Position numbers and translations under genes: made by a program. Shown one piece after another: positions 16,363-24,552 of a stretch of 64,000 nt of DNA (position 1 is its first letter; each line of letters starts with the position of its first letter). The notes under the pieces were generated by a model. It had not been told where the DNA came from and ran no database searches. It worked only from the letters and a program-made list of their open reading frames with translations. The stretch comes from Murimonas intestini (GTDB lineage Bacteria; Bacillota; Clostridia; Lachnospirales; Lachnospiraceae), in assembly GCF_024622195.1 (NCBI RefSeq), contig NZ_JANKBI010000005.1:186001-250000 (forward strand), read 5' to 3'.

Positions 16363-16902
16363 TTATTTCTTACCAGTCTTACCAACTTTACGTCTGATAA
16401 CTTCATCAGCATACTTAATACCCTTGCCTTTGTACGGTTCAGGTCTTCTCTTATCTCTGATTTCAGCTGCGTATTGGCCAACTTTTTCTTTACTGATACC
16501 TTTTACTACGATCTTGTTACCTTCAACGGTAGATTCCAGACCTTCAGGATCTTCCATTTCTACTGGGTGAGAGTATCCAAGAGATAAAACTAATTTCTTG
16601 CCCTGCTTAGCGGCCTTGTAACCAACACCGTTAACTTCCAGAGTCTTTGTATAGCCCTCACTTACACCTACAACCATGTTGTGGATAAGTGTTCTTGTTA
16701 AACCGTGCAGAGATTTCATTTTCTTTAAGTCATTCGGCCTTGTAACGATGATCTGGCCGTCTTCCATCTTGATTTCCATTTCTGCTGGCAGTACTCTTTC
16801 AAGAGTACCTTTGCTGCCTTTTACAGTAACTTTATTGCCTTCTGCAATTTCTACCGTAACACCTGCCGGGATTGCAACTGGCATTCTTCCGATACGTGAC
16901 AT
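16363..16902 (-). CDS. rplF: 50S ribosomal protein L6
   Basis: A 179-residue protein near the sarcin-ricin loop. It has two repeated L6 domains and the C-terminal signature DKRRPEPYKGKGIKYADE. The 89-bp gap before it holds a short palindrome (AGGGAATGTTCCCT) but no gene. Confidence 0.98.
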   Translation of the reverse strand: MSRIGRMPVAIPAGVTVEIAEGNKVTVKGSKGTLERVLPAEMEIKMEDGQIIVTRPNDLKKMKSLHGLTRTLIHNMVVGVSEGYTKTLEVNGVGYKAAKQGKKLVLSLGYSHPVEMEDPEGLESTVEGNKIVVKGISKEKVGQYAAEIRDKRRPEPYKGKGIKYADEVIRRKVGKTGKK

Positions 16903-16991
16903 CTGATATGTCCTCCTTACTTAAATTTTCGGAAAGGGAATGTTCCCTCTCTGTTTTCAGTAAACTTTTTAAAGTTTAAAGTACTTCCGGC

Positions 16992-17393
16992 CTACCATAC
17001 GAAAGCGAGAACTTCGCCGCCGACCTGAAGCTTTCTTGCTTCTTTGTCTGTGATAACACCCTGGTTTGTGGAGATGATTGCAACTCCTAAACCGCCCAGA
17101 ACTCTCGGGAGATTTTCCTTGCCTGCATATACACGTAAGCCTGGCTTGGAGATTCTCTTAAGACCTGTAATAATTTTTTCGTTTTTATCTGCACCATATT
17201 TTAAAGCAATACGGATCGTCTGGAAATTTCCATCTTCCACAAGATCGTATTTCTTGATATATCCTTCATCCAGAAGAATGTTAGCAATTGCGATTTTCAT
17301 CTTTGATGCTGGTACATCTACGGTATCATGTTTAGCAGTATTTGCGTTACGGATTCTTGTAAGCATATCTGCGATTGGATCGCTCATTGTCAT
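16992..17393 (-). CDS. rpsH: 30S ribosomal protein S8
   Basis: A 133-residue central-domain 16S-binding protein. It has MTMSDPIADMLTRIRNAN and the C-terminal STNQGVITDKEARKLQVGGE segment. The second methionine (residue 3) is an equally possible start. It lies between rpsZ and rplF. Confidence 0.97.
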   Translation of the reverse strand: MTMSDPIADMLTRIRNANTAKHDTVDVPASKMKIAIANILLDEGYIKKYDLVEDGNFQTIRIALKYGADKNEKIITGLKRISKPGLRVYAGKENLPRVLGGLGVAIISTNQGVITDKEARKLQVGGEVLAFVW

Positions 17394-17411
17394 TTTAATT
17401 GCCTCCTTTTC

Positions 17412-17597
17412 CTACCAACTTGCTTTCTTAACACCCGGGATCTGTCCTTTGTATGCTAATTCACGGAAACAGATTCTGCAGATTCCGTATTTTCTTAAGT
17501 AAGCATGTGGACGACCACAGATTCTGCAGCGTGTATATTCTCTTGTGGAGAATTTAGCCGGGCGCTGCTGTTTAAGTTTCATTGCTGTCTTAGCCAT
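17412..17597 (-). CDS. rpsZ: 30S ribosomal protein S14, type Z
   Basis: A 61-residue zinc-binding S14. Ligands are CRIC and CRIC with a 12-residue spacing, and the C-terminus is ELAYKGQIPGVKKASW. The zinc-containing short form is the housekeeping type of Firmicutes and takes the rpsN position of the spc operon. Confidence 0.97.
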   Translation of the reverse strand: MAKTAMKLKQQRPAKFSTREYTRCRICGRPHAYLRKYGICRICFRELAYKGQIPGVKKASW

Positions 17598-17614
17598 GAA
17601 ATTTCCCTCCTATA

Positions 17615-18154
17615 CTATTTCGCAAATGGCATATTGAACTGTGCCAGTAATTCACGAGCTTCTTCGTCTGTCTTCGCTGTTGTAACGAAGATTACGTCCA
17701 TACCTCTGACTTTATCAACCTTATCATATTCGATTTCAGGGAAAATCAGCTGCTCCTTGATACCAAGTGCATAATTTCCTCTTCCGTCAAATGCGTTCGG
17801 ATTGATACCTCTGAAGTCACGTACACGAGGCAGTGCTAAGTTTACAAGACGGTCTACGAATTCATACATTCTCTCACCGCGCAGTGTAACTTTACATCCG
17901 ATAGGCATGCCTTCCCTGATCTTGAAGTTAGCGATAGAATTTTTAGCCCTTGTAAGAACTGCTTTCTGTCCTGTGACTGTTTCCATATCCTTGACAGCTG
18001 CTTCAAGCAATTTTGCGTTTTCTTTTGCTTCTCCAACGCCCATATTGATAACAACTTTATCGAGCTTCGGAACTTCCATAACGTTTTTGTATCCGAATTT
18101 CTTTATCATCGCATCTACGATTTCATTTTTATACATTTCTTTAAGTCTACTCAA
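17615..18154 (-). CDS. rplE: 50S ribosomal protein L5
   Basis: A 179-residue 5S rRNA-binding protein. The start chosen is a TTG that gives MSRLKEMYKNE, nine bases after GAGGAGG and equal in length to the B. subtilis protein; a TTG three codons upstream lies on the ribosome-binding site. VINMGVGEA, RGERMYEFVDRL and EEARELLAQFNMPF are family hallmarks. Confidence 0.97.
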   Translation of the reverse strand: MSRLKEMYKNEIVDAMIKKFGYKNVMEVPKLDKVVINMGVGEAKENAKLLEAAVKDMETVTGQKAVLTRAKNSIANFKIREGMPIGCKVTLRGERMYEFVDRLVNLALPRVRDFRGINPNAFDGRGNYALGIKEQLIFPEIEYDKVDKVRGMDVIFVTTAKTDEEARELLAQFNMPFAK

Positions 18155-18177
18155 CTTGTGCAACCTCCTCTCTGAAA

Positions 18178-18489
18178 TTAGTCAATCACTTCACCAGTAG
18201 CTTTTGCAAAACGGACTTTCTTATCTCCATCCATCTTGAATCCAACTCTGGTAGCTTTTCCTTTGTGCAGCAGCATAACGTTTGAAATGTCAATATAAGC
18301 TTCTTTATTGACAATTCCGCCCTGCTGGTTTGCAGCTGAAGGTTTTGCATGTTTTGTGATCATGTTTACATTCTCTACGAGAACTCTATGATCCTGTACG
18401 TTAACGGCAAGTACTTTGCCCTCTTTATCTTTGTCTTTTCCAGCGATCACTTTAACTGTGTCGCCCTTTTTAATTTTTAATGCTGACAT
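18178..18489 (-). CDS. rplX: 50S ribosomal protein L24
   Basis: A 103-residue KOW-fold assembly initiator that binds 23S rRNA near the exit tunnel. The KOW motif (IKKGDTVKVIAGKDKDKEGKV) starts at residue 5. GGGAGG lies eight bases before the ATG. Standard order rplN-rplX-rplE. Confidence 0.98.
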   Translation of the reverse strand: MSALKIKKGDTVKVIAGKDKDKEGKVLAVNVQDHRVLVENVNMITKHAKPSAANQQGGIVNKEAYIDISNVMLLHKGKATRVGFKMDGDKKVRFAKATGEVID

Positions 18490-18501
18490 TCTGGCACCTC
18501 C

Positions 18502-18870
18502 CTATAATACTTCCGGAGCCAGTGAAACAATTTTCATAAACTGTTTCTCACGAAGCTCTCTGGCTACTGGTCCAAAAATACGAGTTCCTTTTGGATTCTT
18601 GTCATCCTTGATGATTACAGCAGCATTTTCGTCGAATTTTATATAAGAACCGTCTTTACGACGAGCACCTTTTACTGTACGAACAACTACAGCTTTAACA
18701 ACATCACCTTTTTTTACAACACCGCCTGGTGTTGCATCTTTAACGCTGGCCACGATAATGTCACCGATATTTGCATATCTTCTGGTAGAACCGCCCATAA
18801 CTCTGATACAAAGCAATTCTTTGGCACCAGTGTTATCAGCAACTTTCAGTCTGCTCTCCTGTTGAATCAT
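18502..18870 (-). CDS. rplN: 50S ribosomal protein L14
   Basis: A 122-residue intersubunit-face protein. It starts MIQQESRLKVADNTGAKEL and has the diagnostic NPKGTRIFGPVARELRE segment. It is the first gene of the classical spc group, contiguous with rpsQ here. Confidence 0.98.
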   Translation of the reverse strand: MIQQESRLKVADNTGAKELLCIRVMGGSTRRYANIGDIIVASVKDATPGGVVKKGDVVKAVVVRTVKGARRKDGSYIKFDENAAVIIKDDKNPKGTRIFGPVARELREKQFMKIVSLAPEVL

Positions 18871-18888
18871 GCTGATATACCTCCTATC

Positions 18889-19143
18889 CTATTTAACTTT
18901 CTCGACAATCTCGACAAGTCTCCATCTTTTATCTTTAGACAGCGGTCTTGTCTCCATTACTTTTACGGTATCACCAATGTTGCATTCATTCTTCTCGTCA
19001 TGAGCTTTTAATTTATATGTTCTCTTTACGATCTTGTTGTAAAGAGGATGCTTTACATGGTCTTCTACAGCAACAACGATTGTTTTATCCATCTTGTCGC
19101 TTACAACCTTACCTGTACGGGTTTTTCTAAGATTTCTTTCCAC
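18889..19143 (-). CDS. rpsQ: 30S ribosomal protein S17
   Basis: An 84-residue OB-fold protein binding the 5' domain of 16S rRNA. The start codon is GTG (MERNLRKTRTGKVVSDKMDK), ten bases after GGAG. HPLYNKIVKRT and MEXRPLSK-type motifs are present. Confidence 0.97.
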   Translation of the reverse strand: MERNLRKTRTGKVVSDKMDKTIVVAVEDHVKHPLYNKIVKRTYKLKAHDEKNECNIGDTVKVMETRPLSKDKRWRLVEIVEKVK

Positions 19144-19182
19144 GTTGGTTTACTCCTTTCCAAACGATTTACACATTCCGGT

Positions 19183-19392
19183 CTATTTAGCAGCGTTTGC
19201 TTTTGCTGTGATAATAGTCTGAATTCTTGCAATGTTCTTGCGAACTTCTTTGATCCTGCTTGTATTATCCAGCTGGTTTGTTGCGTTCTGGAATCTTAAG
19301 TTGAAAAGTTCCTTTTTAGCAGCTACTAATTCTTCAGATAATTCTGCAGCTGATTTGTTTTTTAAATCTTCTACATACTTATTAATTTTCAC
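19183..19392 (-). CDS. rpmC: 50S ribosomal protein L29
   Basis: A 69-residue helical hairpin protein at the exit tunnel. The start is a GTG giving MKINKYVEDLKNKS, preceded by AGGCGG; it overlaps the end of rplP by 11 bp, so translation is coupled. A GTG three codons upstream is possible but lies inside the ribosome-binding site. FNLRFQNATNQLDNTSRIK is diagnostic. Confidence 0.95.
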   Translation of the reverse strand: MKINKYVEDLKNKSAAELSEELVAAKKELFNLRFQNATNQLDNTSRIKEVRKNIARIQTIITAKANAAK

Positions 19393-19819
19393 TGTTATCA
19401 CCGCCTTCTAAGTCTGCGCGAGAAACGATTTTACATTTGCATGGAAGTTTATGTGTAGCAAGACGAAGAGCTTCTTTAGCAACGTCTTCCGGTACGCCGG
19501 CGATTTCAAATAATACGCGGCCTGGTTTTACAACTGCTACCCAATATTCGAGTGTTCCTTTTCCGGAACCCATACGTGTTTCTGCTGGTTTTGCTGTTAC
19601 TGGTTTATCTGGGAAAATTTTGATCCAAACCTGGCCGCCACGCTTGATATAACGTGTCATAGCGATACGGGCTGCTTCGATCTGATTTGATTTAATCCAA
19701 CATGGCTCTGTCGCAACAATACCATATTCACCATTGGAGATTGTATTTCCTCTGAGGGCTTTTCCGGCCATGGAGCCGCGGAACTGTTTACGACGTTTTA
19801 CTCTTTTTGGCATTAACAT
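19382..19819 (-). CDS. rplP: 50S ribosomal protein L16
   Basis: A 145-residue protein near the A site. MLMPKRVKRRKQFRG opens the protein, and RMGSGKGTLEYWVAVVKPGRVLFE is conserved. The ATG overlaps the rpsC stop (TAATG). Confidence 0.98.
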   Translation of the reverse strand: MLMPKRVKRRKQFRGSMAGKALRGNTISNGEYGIVATEPCWIKSNQIEAARIAMTRYIKRGGQVWIKIFPDKPVTAKPAETRMGSGKGTLEYWVAVVKPGRVLFEIAGVPEDVAKEALRLATHKLPCKCKIVSRADLEGGDNSEN

Positions 19820-20475
19820 TATTTATCGCTCCCTTCCTTAGGTCCTTTCGTTGGAAGTACTTCACCTTTGTAAATCCATACTTTCACGCCTAATTTTCCA
19901 TAGGTGGTATTAGCTTCTGCGAAGCCGTAGTCAATGTCTGCACGAAGTGTCTGAAGCGGAATAGTACCTTCGCTGTAGAACTCTGTACGGGCCATATCAG
20001 CGCCGCCAAGACGTCCTGATACTGCTGACTTAATACCTTTAGCTCCTGATTTCATAGCTCTTCCCATACAGGATTTCATCGCACGTCTGAAAGACACACG
20101 GTTTTCCAGCTGCAGAGCGATGTTTTCAGCTACTAACTGAGCATCTTTGTCCGGTCTCTTTACTTCTTTGATATCAACGATCAGTTTTTTAGCTGTCAGC
20201 TTCTGTACTTCAGCTTTAACTTTTTCGATTTCAGAACCACCTTTACCGATAACCACACCAGGTTTTGCAGTATAGATGATAACTTTTACTCTGTCAGATG
20301 CTCTTTCAATCTCAATCTTAGAAACACCTGCACTGTATAATCTCTTTTTCAGGTATGTTCTGATCTTATGATCTTCTACCAAGTTATCAGCGAAGTCAGC
20401 TTCAGCATACCATTTAGAATCCCAGTCTTTAATAACACCGACTCTTAAGCCGTGTGGATTAACTTTCTGTCCCAT
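19819..20475 (-). CDS. rpsC: 30S ribosomal protein S3
   Basis: A 218-residue protein at the mRNA entry channel. The KH domain carries VVIGKGGSEIEKV, and the C-terminal domain has GADMARTEFYSEGTIPLQTLRADIDYG. It precedes rplP with a stop/start overlap. Confidence 0.98.
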   Translation of the reverse strand: MGQKVNPHGLRVGVIKDWDSKWYAEADFADNLVEDHKIRTYLKKRLYSAGVSKIEIERASDRVKVIIYTAKPGVVIGKGGSEIEKVKAEVQKLTAKKLIVDIKEVKRPDKDAQLVAENIALQLENRVSFRRAMKSCMGRAMKSGAKGIKSAVSGRLGGADMARTEFYSEGTIPLQTLRADIDYGFAEANTTYGKLGVKVWIYKGEVLPTKGPKEGSDK

Positions 20476-20485
20476 GCTTTACCTC

Positions 20486-20872
20486 CTATCTTTCATTCAG
20501 CACGATGGTGATATGGCTCATTCTCTTTTCGATCCTGTATGCCCTGCCCTGTGCTCTTGGTCTGATCCTCTTCATTGTAGGTCCTTTGTTTGCATAACAC
20601 TCTTCTACAACAAGATTCTCAACGTTCATACCGTTGTTGTTTTCAGCATTTGCAATTGCTGATTTTAATAATTTTGCAATGATCTCAGATGCATATCTTG
20701 TATTGTAGGTCACAATACCAAGTGCAGTCTGTACATCTTTGCCTCTGATGGCATCTAATACAAAACATGCTTTCTGAACAGACACTCTAGCATAAGATAA
20801 CTTTGCTGAAGGTCTTGTGTCTTTCTGAGCATTTCTCTCTCTTTTGATTTGGGATCTATGTCCTTTAGCCAT
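20486..20872 (-). CDS. rplV: 50S ribosomal protein L22
   Basis: A 128-residue exit-tunnel protein. ARVSVQKACFVLDAIRGKDV is the globular part, and the tunnel loop is GPTMKRIRPRAQGRAYRI. The ATG follows AAGGAGG. Normal order rpsS-rplV-rpsC. Confidence 0.98.
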   Translation of the reverse strand: MAKGHRSQIKRERNAQKDTRPSAKLSYARVSVQKACFVLDAIRGKDVQTALGIVTYNTRYASEIIAKLLKSAIANAENNNGMNVENLVVEECYANKGPTMKRIRPRAQGRAYRIEKRMSHITIVLNER

Positions 20873-20909
20873 TGGATGAAACCTCCTTTTACCAAACTGT
20901 TTGCCGTCC

Positions 20910-20932
20910 TCCTAAGGTTTGCACCCTTAGGA
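20910..20932 (-). other. Hairpin between rpsS and rplV
   Basis: TCCTAAGG (20910-20917) and CCTTAGGA (20925-20932) form a perfect 8-bp stem with a 7-base loop in the 75-bp rpsS-rplV gap. There is no T-tract. It lies 38 bases upstream of the rplV start and may mark mRNA processing. Confidence 0.45.
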
Positions 20933-20947
20933 GTCCTTCTTTATTAA

Positions 20948-21229
20948 CTAGCGTGCGCCAGATTTCTTATCGTCTTTGCCATGTCCTCTGTAGGTTCTGG
21001 TTGCTACGAACTCTCCGAGTTTGTGACCAACCATATCTTCTGTAACATATACAGGCACATGTTTTCTTCCGTCATGGACTGCAATTGTATGTCCAACCAT
21101 CTGCGGGAAGATTGTAGAACGGCGGGACCAGGTCTTGATAACCTGTTTCTGTCCTGCTGCATTCATAGCATCTACTTTCTTCAGCAGGCTTTCGTCTGCG
21201 AATGGTCCTTTTTTAAGTGAGCGAGCCAT
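20948..21229 (-). CDS. rpsS: 30S ribosomal protein S19
   Basis: A 93-residue head protein. MARSLKKGPFADESLLKKV, the IKTWSRRSTIFPQMVGHTIAVHDGRKHVP core and the FVATRTYRGH tail are typical. It lies between rplB and rplV. Confidence 0.98.
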   Translation of the reverse strand: MARSLKKGPFADESLLKKVDAMNAAGQKQVIKTWSRRSTIFPQMVGHTIAVHDGRKHVPVYVTEDMVGHKLGEFVATRTYRGHGKDDKKSGAR

Positions 21230-21268
21230 AGGTTCTAACCTCCTTGTAAAATTTGATAGAATTAATAA

Positions 21269-22111
21269 TTAGTTGATTGCTTTACCGTCTCTTCTTCTTA
21301 CGATGAGCTTGTTAGACGCTTTGTTTTTCTTCCTTGTCTTCAAGCCAAGAGCAGGTTTGCCCCAAGGTGTACATGGACCCGGACGTCCGATTCCGGCCTT
21401 ACCTTCACCACCACCGTGCGGATGGTCATTCGGGTTCATAACAGAACCGCGGACTGTAGGTCTGATACCCATGTGACGTTTTCTACCAGCTTTACCGATG
21501 TTAATCAGGTTGTGTTCACCATTTCCAACTACACCAACTGTTGCGCGGCAGATGATAGGAACCATTCTCATCTCACCTGAAGGCAGACGAAGTGTTGCAT
21601 ACTTTCCTTCTTTAGCCATCAGCTGTGCGCCGTTTCCTGCAGAACGAACGAGCTGTCCGCCCTTGCCCGGATATAACTCAATATTGTGGACCATAGTACC
21701 AACCGGAATCTCTGATAACGGAAGGCAGTTGCCGATCCTTACTTCTGCATCCGGACCATTCATGATCTTCATGCCGTCTTTGAGTCCTGCCGGAGCCAGG
21801 ATATATGCTTTCTCACCATCTGCATAGCAGATAAGAGCGATATTTGCTGTTCTGTTCGGATCATATTCGATACCGATTACTCTTGCCGGGATACCATCTT
21901 TCTTTCTCTTGAAATCGATGATCCTGTATTTTCTTCTGGAACCGCCTCCGCGATGCCTTACTGTGATTTTACCTTGATTATTACGACCAGATGTCTTCTG
22001 GAGAGATACCAATAAGCTCTTCTCCGGAGTGCTCTTTGTGATTTCAGAGAAATCAGAGCCAGTCATATGTCTTCTGGAAGGTGTATATGGGTTATAAGTC
22101 TTAATTCCCAC
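21269..22111 (-). CDS. rplB: 50S ribosomal protein L2
   Basis: A 280-residue protein needed for subunit joining and peptidyl transfer. The start is a GTG giving MGIKTYNPYTPSRR, nine bases after GGAG; a GTG three codons upstream overlaps the ribosome-binding site. The catalytic-region motif PHGGGEGKAGIGRPGP, with the conserved His, is intact. Confidence 0.97.
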   Translation of the reverse strand: MGIKTYNPYTPSRRHMTGSDFSEITKSTPEKSLLVSLQKTSGRNNQGKITVRHRGGGSRRKYRIIDFKRKKDGIPARVIGIEYDPNRTANIALICYADGEKAYILAPAGLKDGMKIMNGPDAEVRIGNCLPLSEIPVGTMVHNIELYPGKGGQLVRSAGNGAQLMAKEGKYATLRLPSGEMRMVPIICRATVGVVGNGEHNLINIGKAGRKRHMGIRPTVRGSVMNPNDHPHGGGEGKAGIGRPGPCTPWGKPALGLKTRKKNKASNKLIVRRRDGKAIN

Positions 22112-22169
22112 GTTTGTCACTCCTTTCGATATTTGTCATCACGCTTTTATGCGTATAAGTTCGTGTTTC

Positions 22170-22469
22170 TTACAGCCCTTCGAAAATCTCGATCTCTTTG
22201 CTGTCTTCTGTCAAAGCAACGATTGCTTTTTTAGTCTTGGCTGTTTTTCCAACGGTCATTCCACGTCTCTTTTTCTTTCCGTCCAGATTCATGGTGTTTA
22301 CGCTCTTTACTTTTGTTCCTTCGAACATTTTTTCAACAGCTTCTTTTACCTGATTCTTGGTTGCATCCGTGTGCACTAAGAAAGTATATTTCTTCTCGCC
22401 CATGGCGTTCATGCTTTTTTCTGTGATAACCGGTTTAAGGATCACATCATAGTATTTAAGATCAGCCAT
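22170..22469 (-). CDS. rplW: 50S ribosomal protein L23
   Basis: A 99-residue protein at the tunnel exit that docks trigger factor and SRP. It has DVILKPVITEKSM and VNTMNLDGKKKRRGMTVG. The ATG overlaps the rplD stop (TAATG). Confidence 0.98.
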   Translation of the reverse strand: MADLKYYDVILKPVITEKSMNAMGEKKYTFLVHTDATKNQVKEAVEKMFEGTKVKSVNTMNLDGKKKRRGMTVGKTAKTKKAIVALTEDSKEIEIFEGL

Positions 22470-23089
22470 TATGCGTACACCTCCTCGATTGCTTCTACAG
22501 CAGCCTTTGTCAGAACAACTGTATTATATTTAAGGATATCATATACATTGATTGTACTCGGAAGAGCTGTCTGAACGTCCGGGATGTTCCTTGCGGATAA
22601 TACTACGTTTGTATCGTTGTCTTTGGTAACAACCAGAGCCTTTGATACTTTTAAGCCATCCAGTACGTTTTGCATTGCTTTTGTCTTGATCGCATCGAAT
22701 TTCAGGTCTTCCAGAACGATTAACTTGTTCTCCTGAACCCTTGATGTTAATGCAGATTTTAAAGCAGCTCTCTTTTCTTTCTTATTCATCTTGAATGAAT
22801 AATCTCTCGGTGTCGGAGCGAATACTACTCCACCGCCTGTCCACTGCGGAGCTCTTGTTGAACCCTGTCTTGCATGACCGGTTCCTTTCTGTCTCCATGG
22901 TTTTCTTCCGCCGCCTGAAACTTCAGAACGTGTTTTTGCTTTCTGTGTTCCCTGACGTTTATTTGCAAGCTGGTTAACAACTGCCATGTGTACCAGGTGT
23001 TCATTGACTTCCACACCAAATACAGCATCGTTCAGCTCAATTGTCCCAACTTCTTTGCCTTCCATATTATATACAGATACGCTTGCCAT
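22469..23089 (-). CDS. rplD: 50S ribosomal protein L4
   Basis: A 206-residue exit-tunnel protein. The extended loop carries RSEVSGGGRKPWRQKGTGHARQGSTRAPQWTGGG-type residues. L4 autoregulates the S10 operon in E. coli; whether it acts on the rpsJ leader here is unknown. GGAGG precedes the ATG. Confidence 0.98.
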   Translation of the reverse strand: MASVSVYNMEGKEVGTIELNDAVFGVEVNEHLVHMAVVNQLANKRQGTQKAKTRSEVSGGGRKPWRQKGTGHARQGSTRAPQWTGGGVVFAPTPRDYSFKMNKKEKRAALKSALTSRVQENKLIVLEDLKFDAIKTKAMQNVLDGLKVSKALVVTKDNDTNVVLSARNIPDVQTALPSTINVYDILKYNTVVLTKAAVEAIEEVYA

Positions 23090-23117
23090 TTACGTGTTCC
23101 TCCTTTCCTACAAAAGC

Positions 23118-23753
23118 CTATTTGCCAGCTTTTACTGTTTCTTTAATCGTTACTAAAGATTTCTTAGGTCCTGGTACGGCACCTTTCACTAAGAGAAGAT
23201 TGTTCTCAGCATCCACTCTCACGATTTCCAGATTCTGGATTGTGATCTTCTTGTTTCCCATCTGTCCTGGCATCTTCTTTCCCTTGAATACCTTGCTCGG
23301 GTCAGATGCAGAACCGTTGGAACCTGCATGACGGTGGAATTTAGAACCGTGAGCCATAGGTCCTCTGGACTGTCCATGTCTCTTGATCGCGCCCTGGAAT
23401 CCTTTACCTTTGGAAACAGCAGTTGCATCGATCTTGTCGCCAGCCTGGAATACATCAGCTTTGATCTCCTGAGCTACTGCATATCCTTCTGCGTCGTCCA
23501 GCTTGAACTCTCTTACGAATCTCTTGTAAGAAACACCAGCTTTGTCAAATTGGCCTTTCATAGGCTTGTTAACCAGTTTTTCTCTCTTATCAACAAAACC
23601 TACCTGTACTGCACTGTATCCATCGTTTTCAACTGTCTTTACCTGTGTTACCACGCAAGGTCCAGCCTGGAGTACAGTGACCGGAGTTAATACTCCGTCA
23701 TCGTTGAAGATTTGAGTCATTCCGACTTTTGTCGCTAAAATCGCTTTCTTCAT
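23118..23753 (-). CDS. rplC: 50S ribosomal protein L3
   Basis: A 211-residue 23S assembly initiator. The true start is the ATG of MKKAILATKVGMTQIF, behind AGGAGG, 20 codons inside the longest frame. The loop HGSKFHRHAGSNGSASDPSKV reaches the peptidyl transferase centre. A 155-bp gap separates it from rpsJ, without a recognisable gene. Confidence 0.97.
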   Translation of the reverse strand: MKKAILATKVGMTQIFNDDGVLTPVTVLQAGPCVVTQVKTVENDGYSAVQVGFVDKREKLVNKPMKGQFDKAGVSYKRFVREFKLDDAEGYAVAQEIKADVFQAGDKIDATAVSKGKGFQGAIKRHGQSRGPMAHGSKFHRHAGSNGSASDPSKVFKGKKMPGQMGNKKITIQNLEIVRVDAENNLLLVKGAVPGPKKSLVTIKETVKAGK

Positions 23754-23908
23754 TCTTTTACCTCCTGTTTTTCTACAGCGGATTACACTGTGTTGTGCAA
23801 TCATCCTAGTCAAACAGCCGATATAAGTGGAACATACGTTACTTCTATATCAACCTTTTAGGATAATCTTCTTGCTCGCTTCACACCCGTTTTTCCAAGT
23901 GTTCAGTC

Positions 23909-24226
23909 TTACTTTGTTTTCATCTTGATATCAATGTAAACGCCAGCCGGCATTTCCAGTCTGGACAGTGCATCAACTGTTTTCTGAGTCGGTGCCATGA
24001 TATCAATCAGTCTTTTATGAGTTCTCTGCTCGAACTGCTCTCTGGAGTCTTTGTACTTGTGTACAGCCCTCAGAATTGTTACTACTTCCTTCTTAGTAGG
24101 AAGGGGTACCGGTCCGCTCACCTGAGCTCCGTTCTTCTTTACAGTTTCGATGATTTTTTTTGCGCTTGCATCAATTAACTGATGATCATACGCTTTCAAT
24201 GTGATTCTCATTACTTGACTTGCCAT
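23909..24226 (-). CDS. rpsJ: 30S ribosomal protein S10
   Basis: A 105-residue protein that binds 16S rRNA and, as NusE, joins antitermination complexes. The start MASQVMRITLKAYDHQ follows AAGGAGG; MRITL (residue 6) is another possible start. VSGPVPLPTKKE and REQFEQRTHKRLIDI are diagnostic. It is the first gene of the cluster, preceded by a structured leader and strong promoter. Confidence 0.97.
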   Translation of the reverse strand: MASQVMRITLKAYDHQLIDASAKKIIETVKKNGAQVSGPVPLPTKKEVVTILRAVHKYKDSREQFEQRTHKRLIDIMAPTQKTVDALSRLEMPAGVYIDIKMKTK

Positions 24227-24454
24227 AAAAAAAGTCGCCTCCTTTTCGCACTTAATAGCAGTACGACAAGCGGTGACTGTACACTCTCCCGTGTGTATCA
24301 TCCATGACCACACGTTGTTCCCAGGGTCTTGCCTGGGCAGTTATATTTTGTACAGTGACTTGTCGCCAGTTTTATAACTTGACATTCGCTCCACGGAAAA
24401 CCTGCGGTTTTACCCGCAGCAACCTCACGCTTCTACGCTATCAAGGTCACAACA
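24227..24454 (-). ncRNA. Structured leader of the S10 operon
   Basis: About 228 untranslated nucleotides between promoter and rpsJ. A long stem pairs CGACAAG and ACTGTACA (24365-24349 on the minus strand) with TGTACAGT and CTTGTCG (24283-24264). It encloses two hairpins: CCCAGG/CCTGGG (about 24321-24337) and CGTGTG/CACACG (about 24288-24314). A 5' hairpin CTGCGG/CCGCAG lies at 24402-24419. S10 operons are often regulated in the leader by a ribosomal protein, and leader candidates have been reported for clostridial rpsJ; this one could not be matched to a model here. Confidence 0.65.
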
Positions 24455-24460
24455 TGAATG

Positions 24461-24489
24461 ATTATATATGAAAACCCCCGCGTTTGCAA
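24461..24489 (-). promoter_or_regulatory. Main promoter of the ribosomal cluster
   Basis: TTGCAA (24484-24489) and a perfect TATAAT (24461-24466) on the minus strand with a 17-bp spacer. The -35 box lies within the loop of the hairpin that ends the upstream ABC-transporter unit. Confidence 0.85.
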
Positions 24490-24498
24490 GGGTTTTTT
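24471..24498 (-). terminator. Terminator-like hairpin after the ABC exporter genes
   Basis: AAAACCC and GGGTTTT on the minus strand can pair around TTGCAAACGCGG. It is the only hairpin between the ABC exporter stop and rpsJ. It overlaps the -35 region of the rpsJ promoter. The stem is short and A-T rich, so termination may be partial. Confidence 0.45.
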
Positions 24499-24552
24499 GA
24501 AAAATATTGTATTTTTTTTTGTACACAATGTCGCTCATTTTATTGCTCAGGT

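Noticed and set aside
23754..23908. Small gene or leader in the rpsJ-rplC gap
   Set aside because: No frame with a ribosome-binding site and no strong stem was seen; left as plain intergenic sequence.
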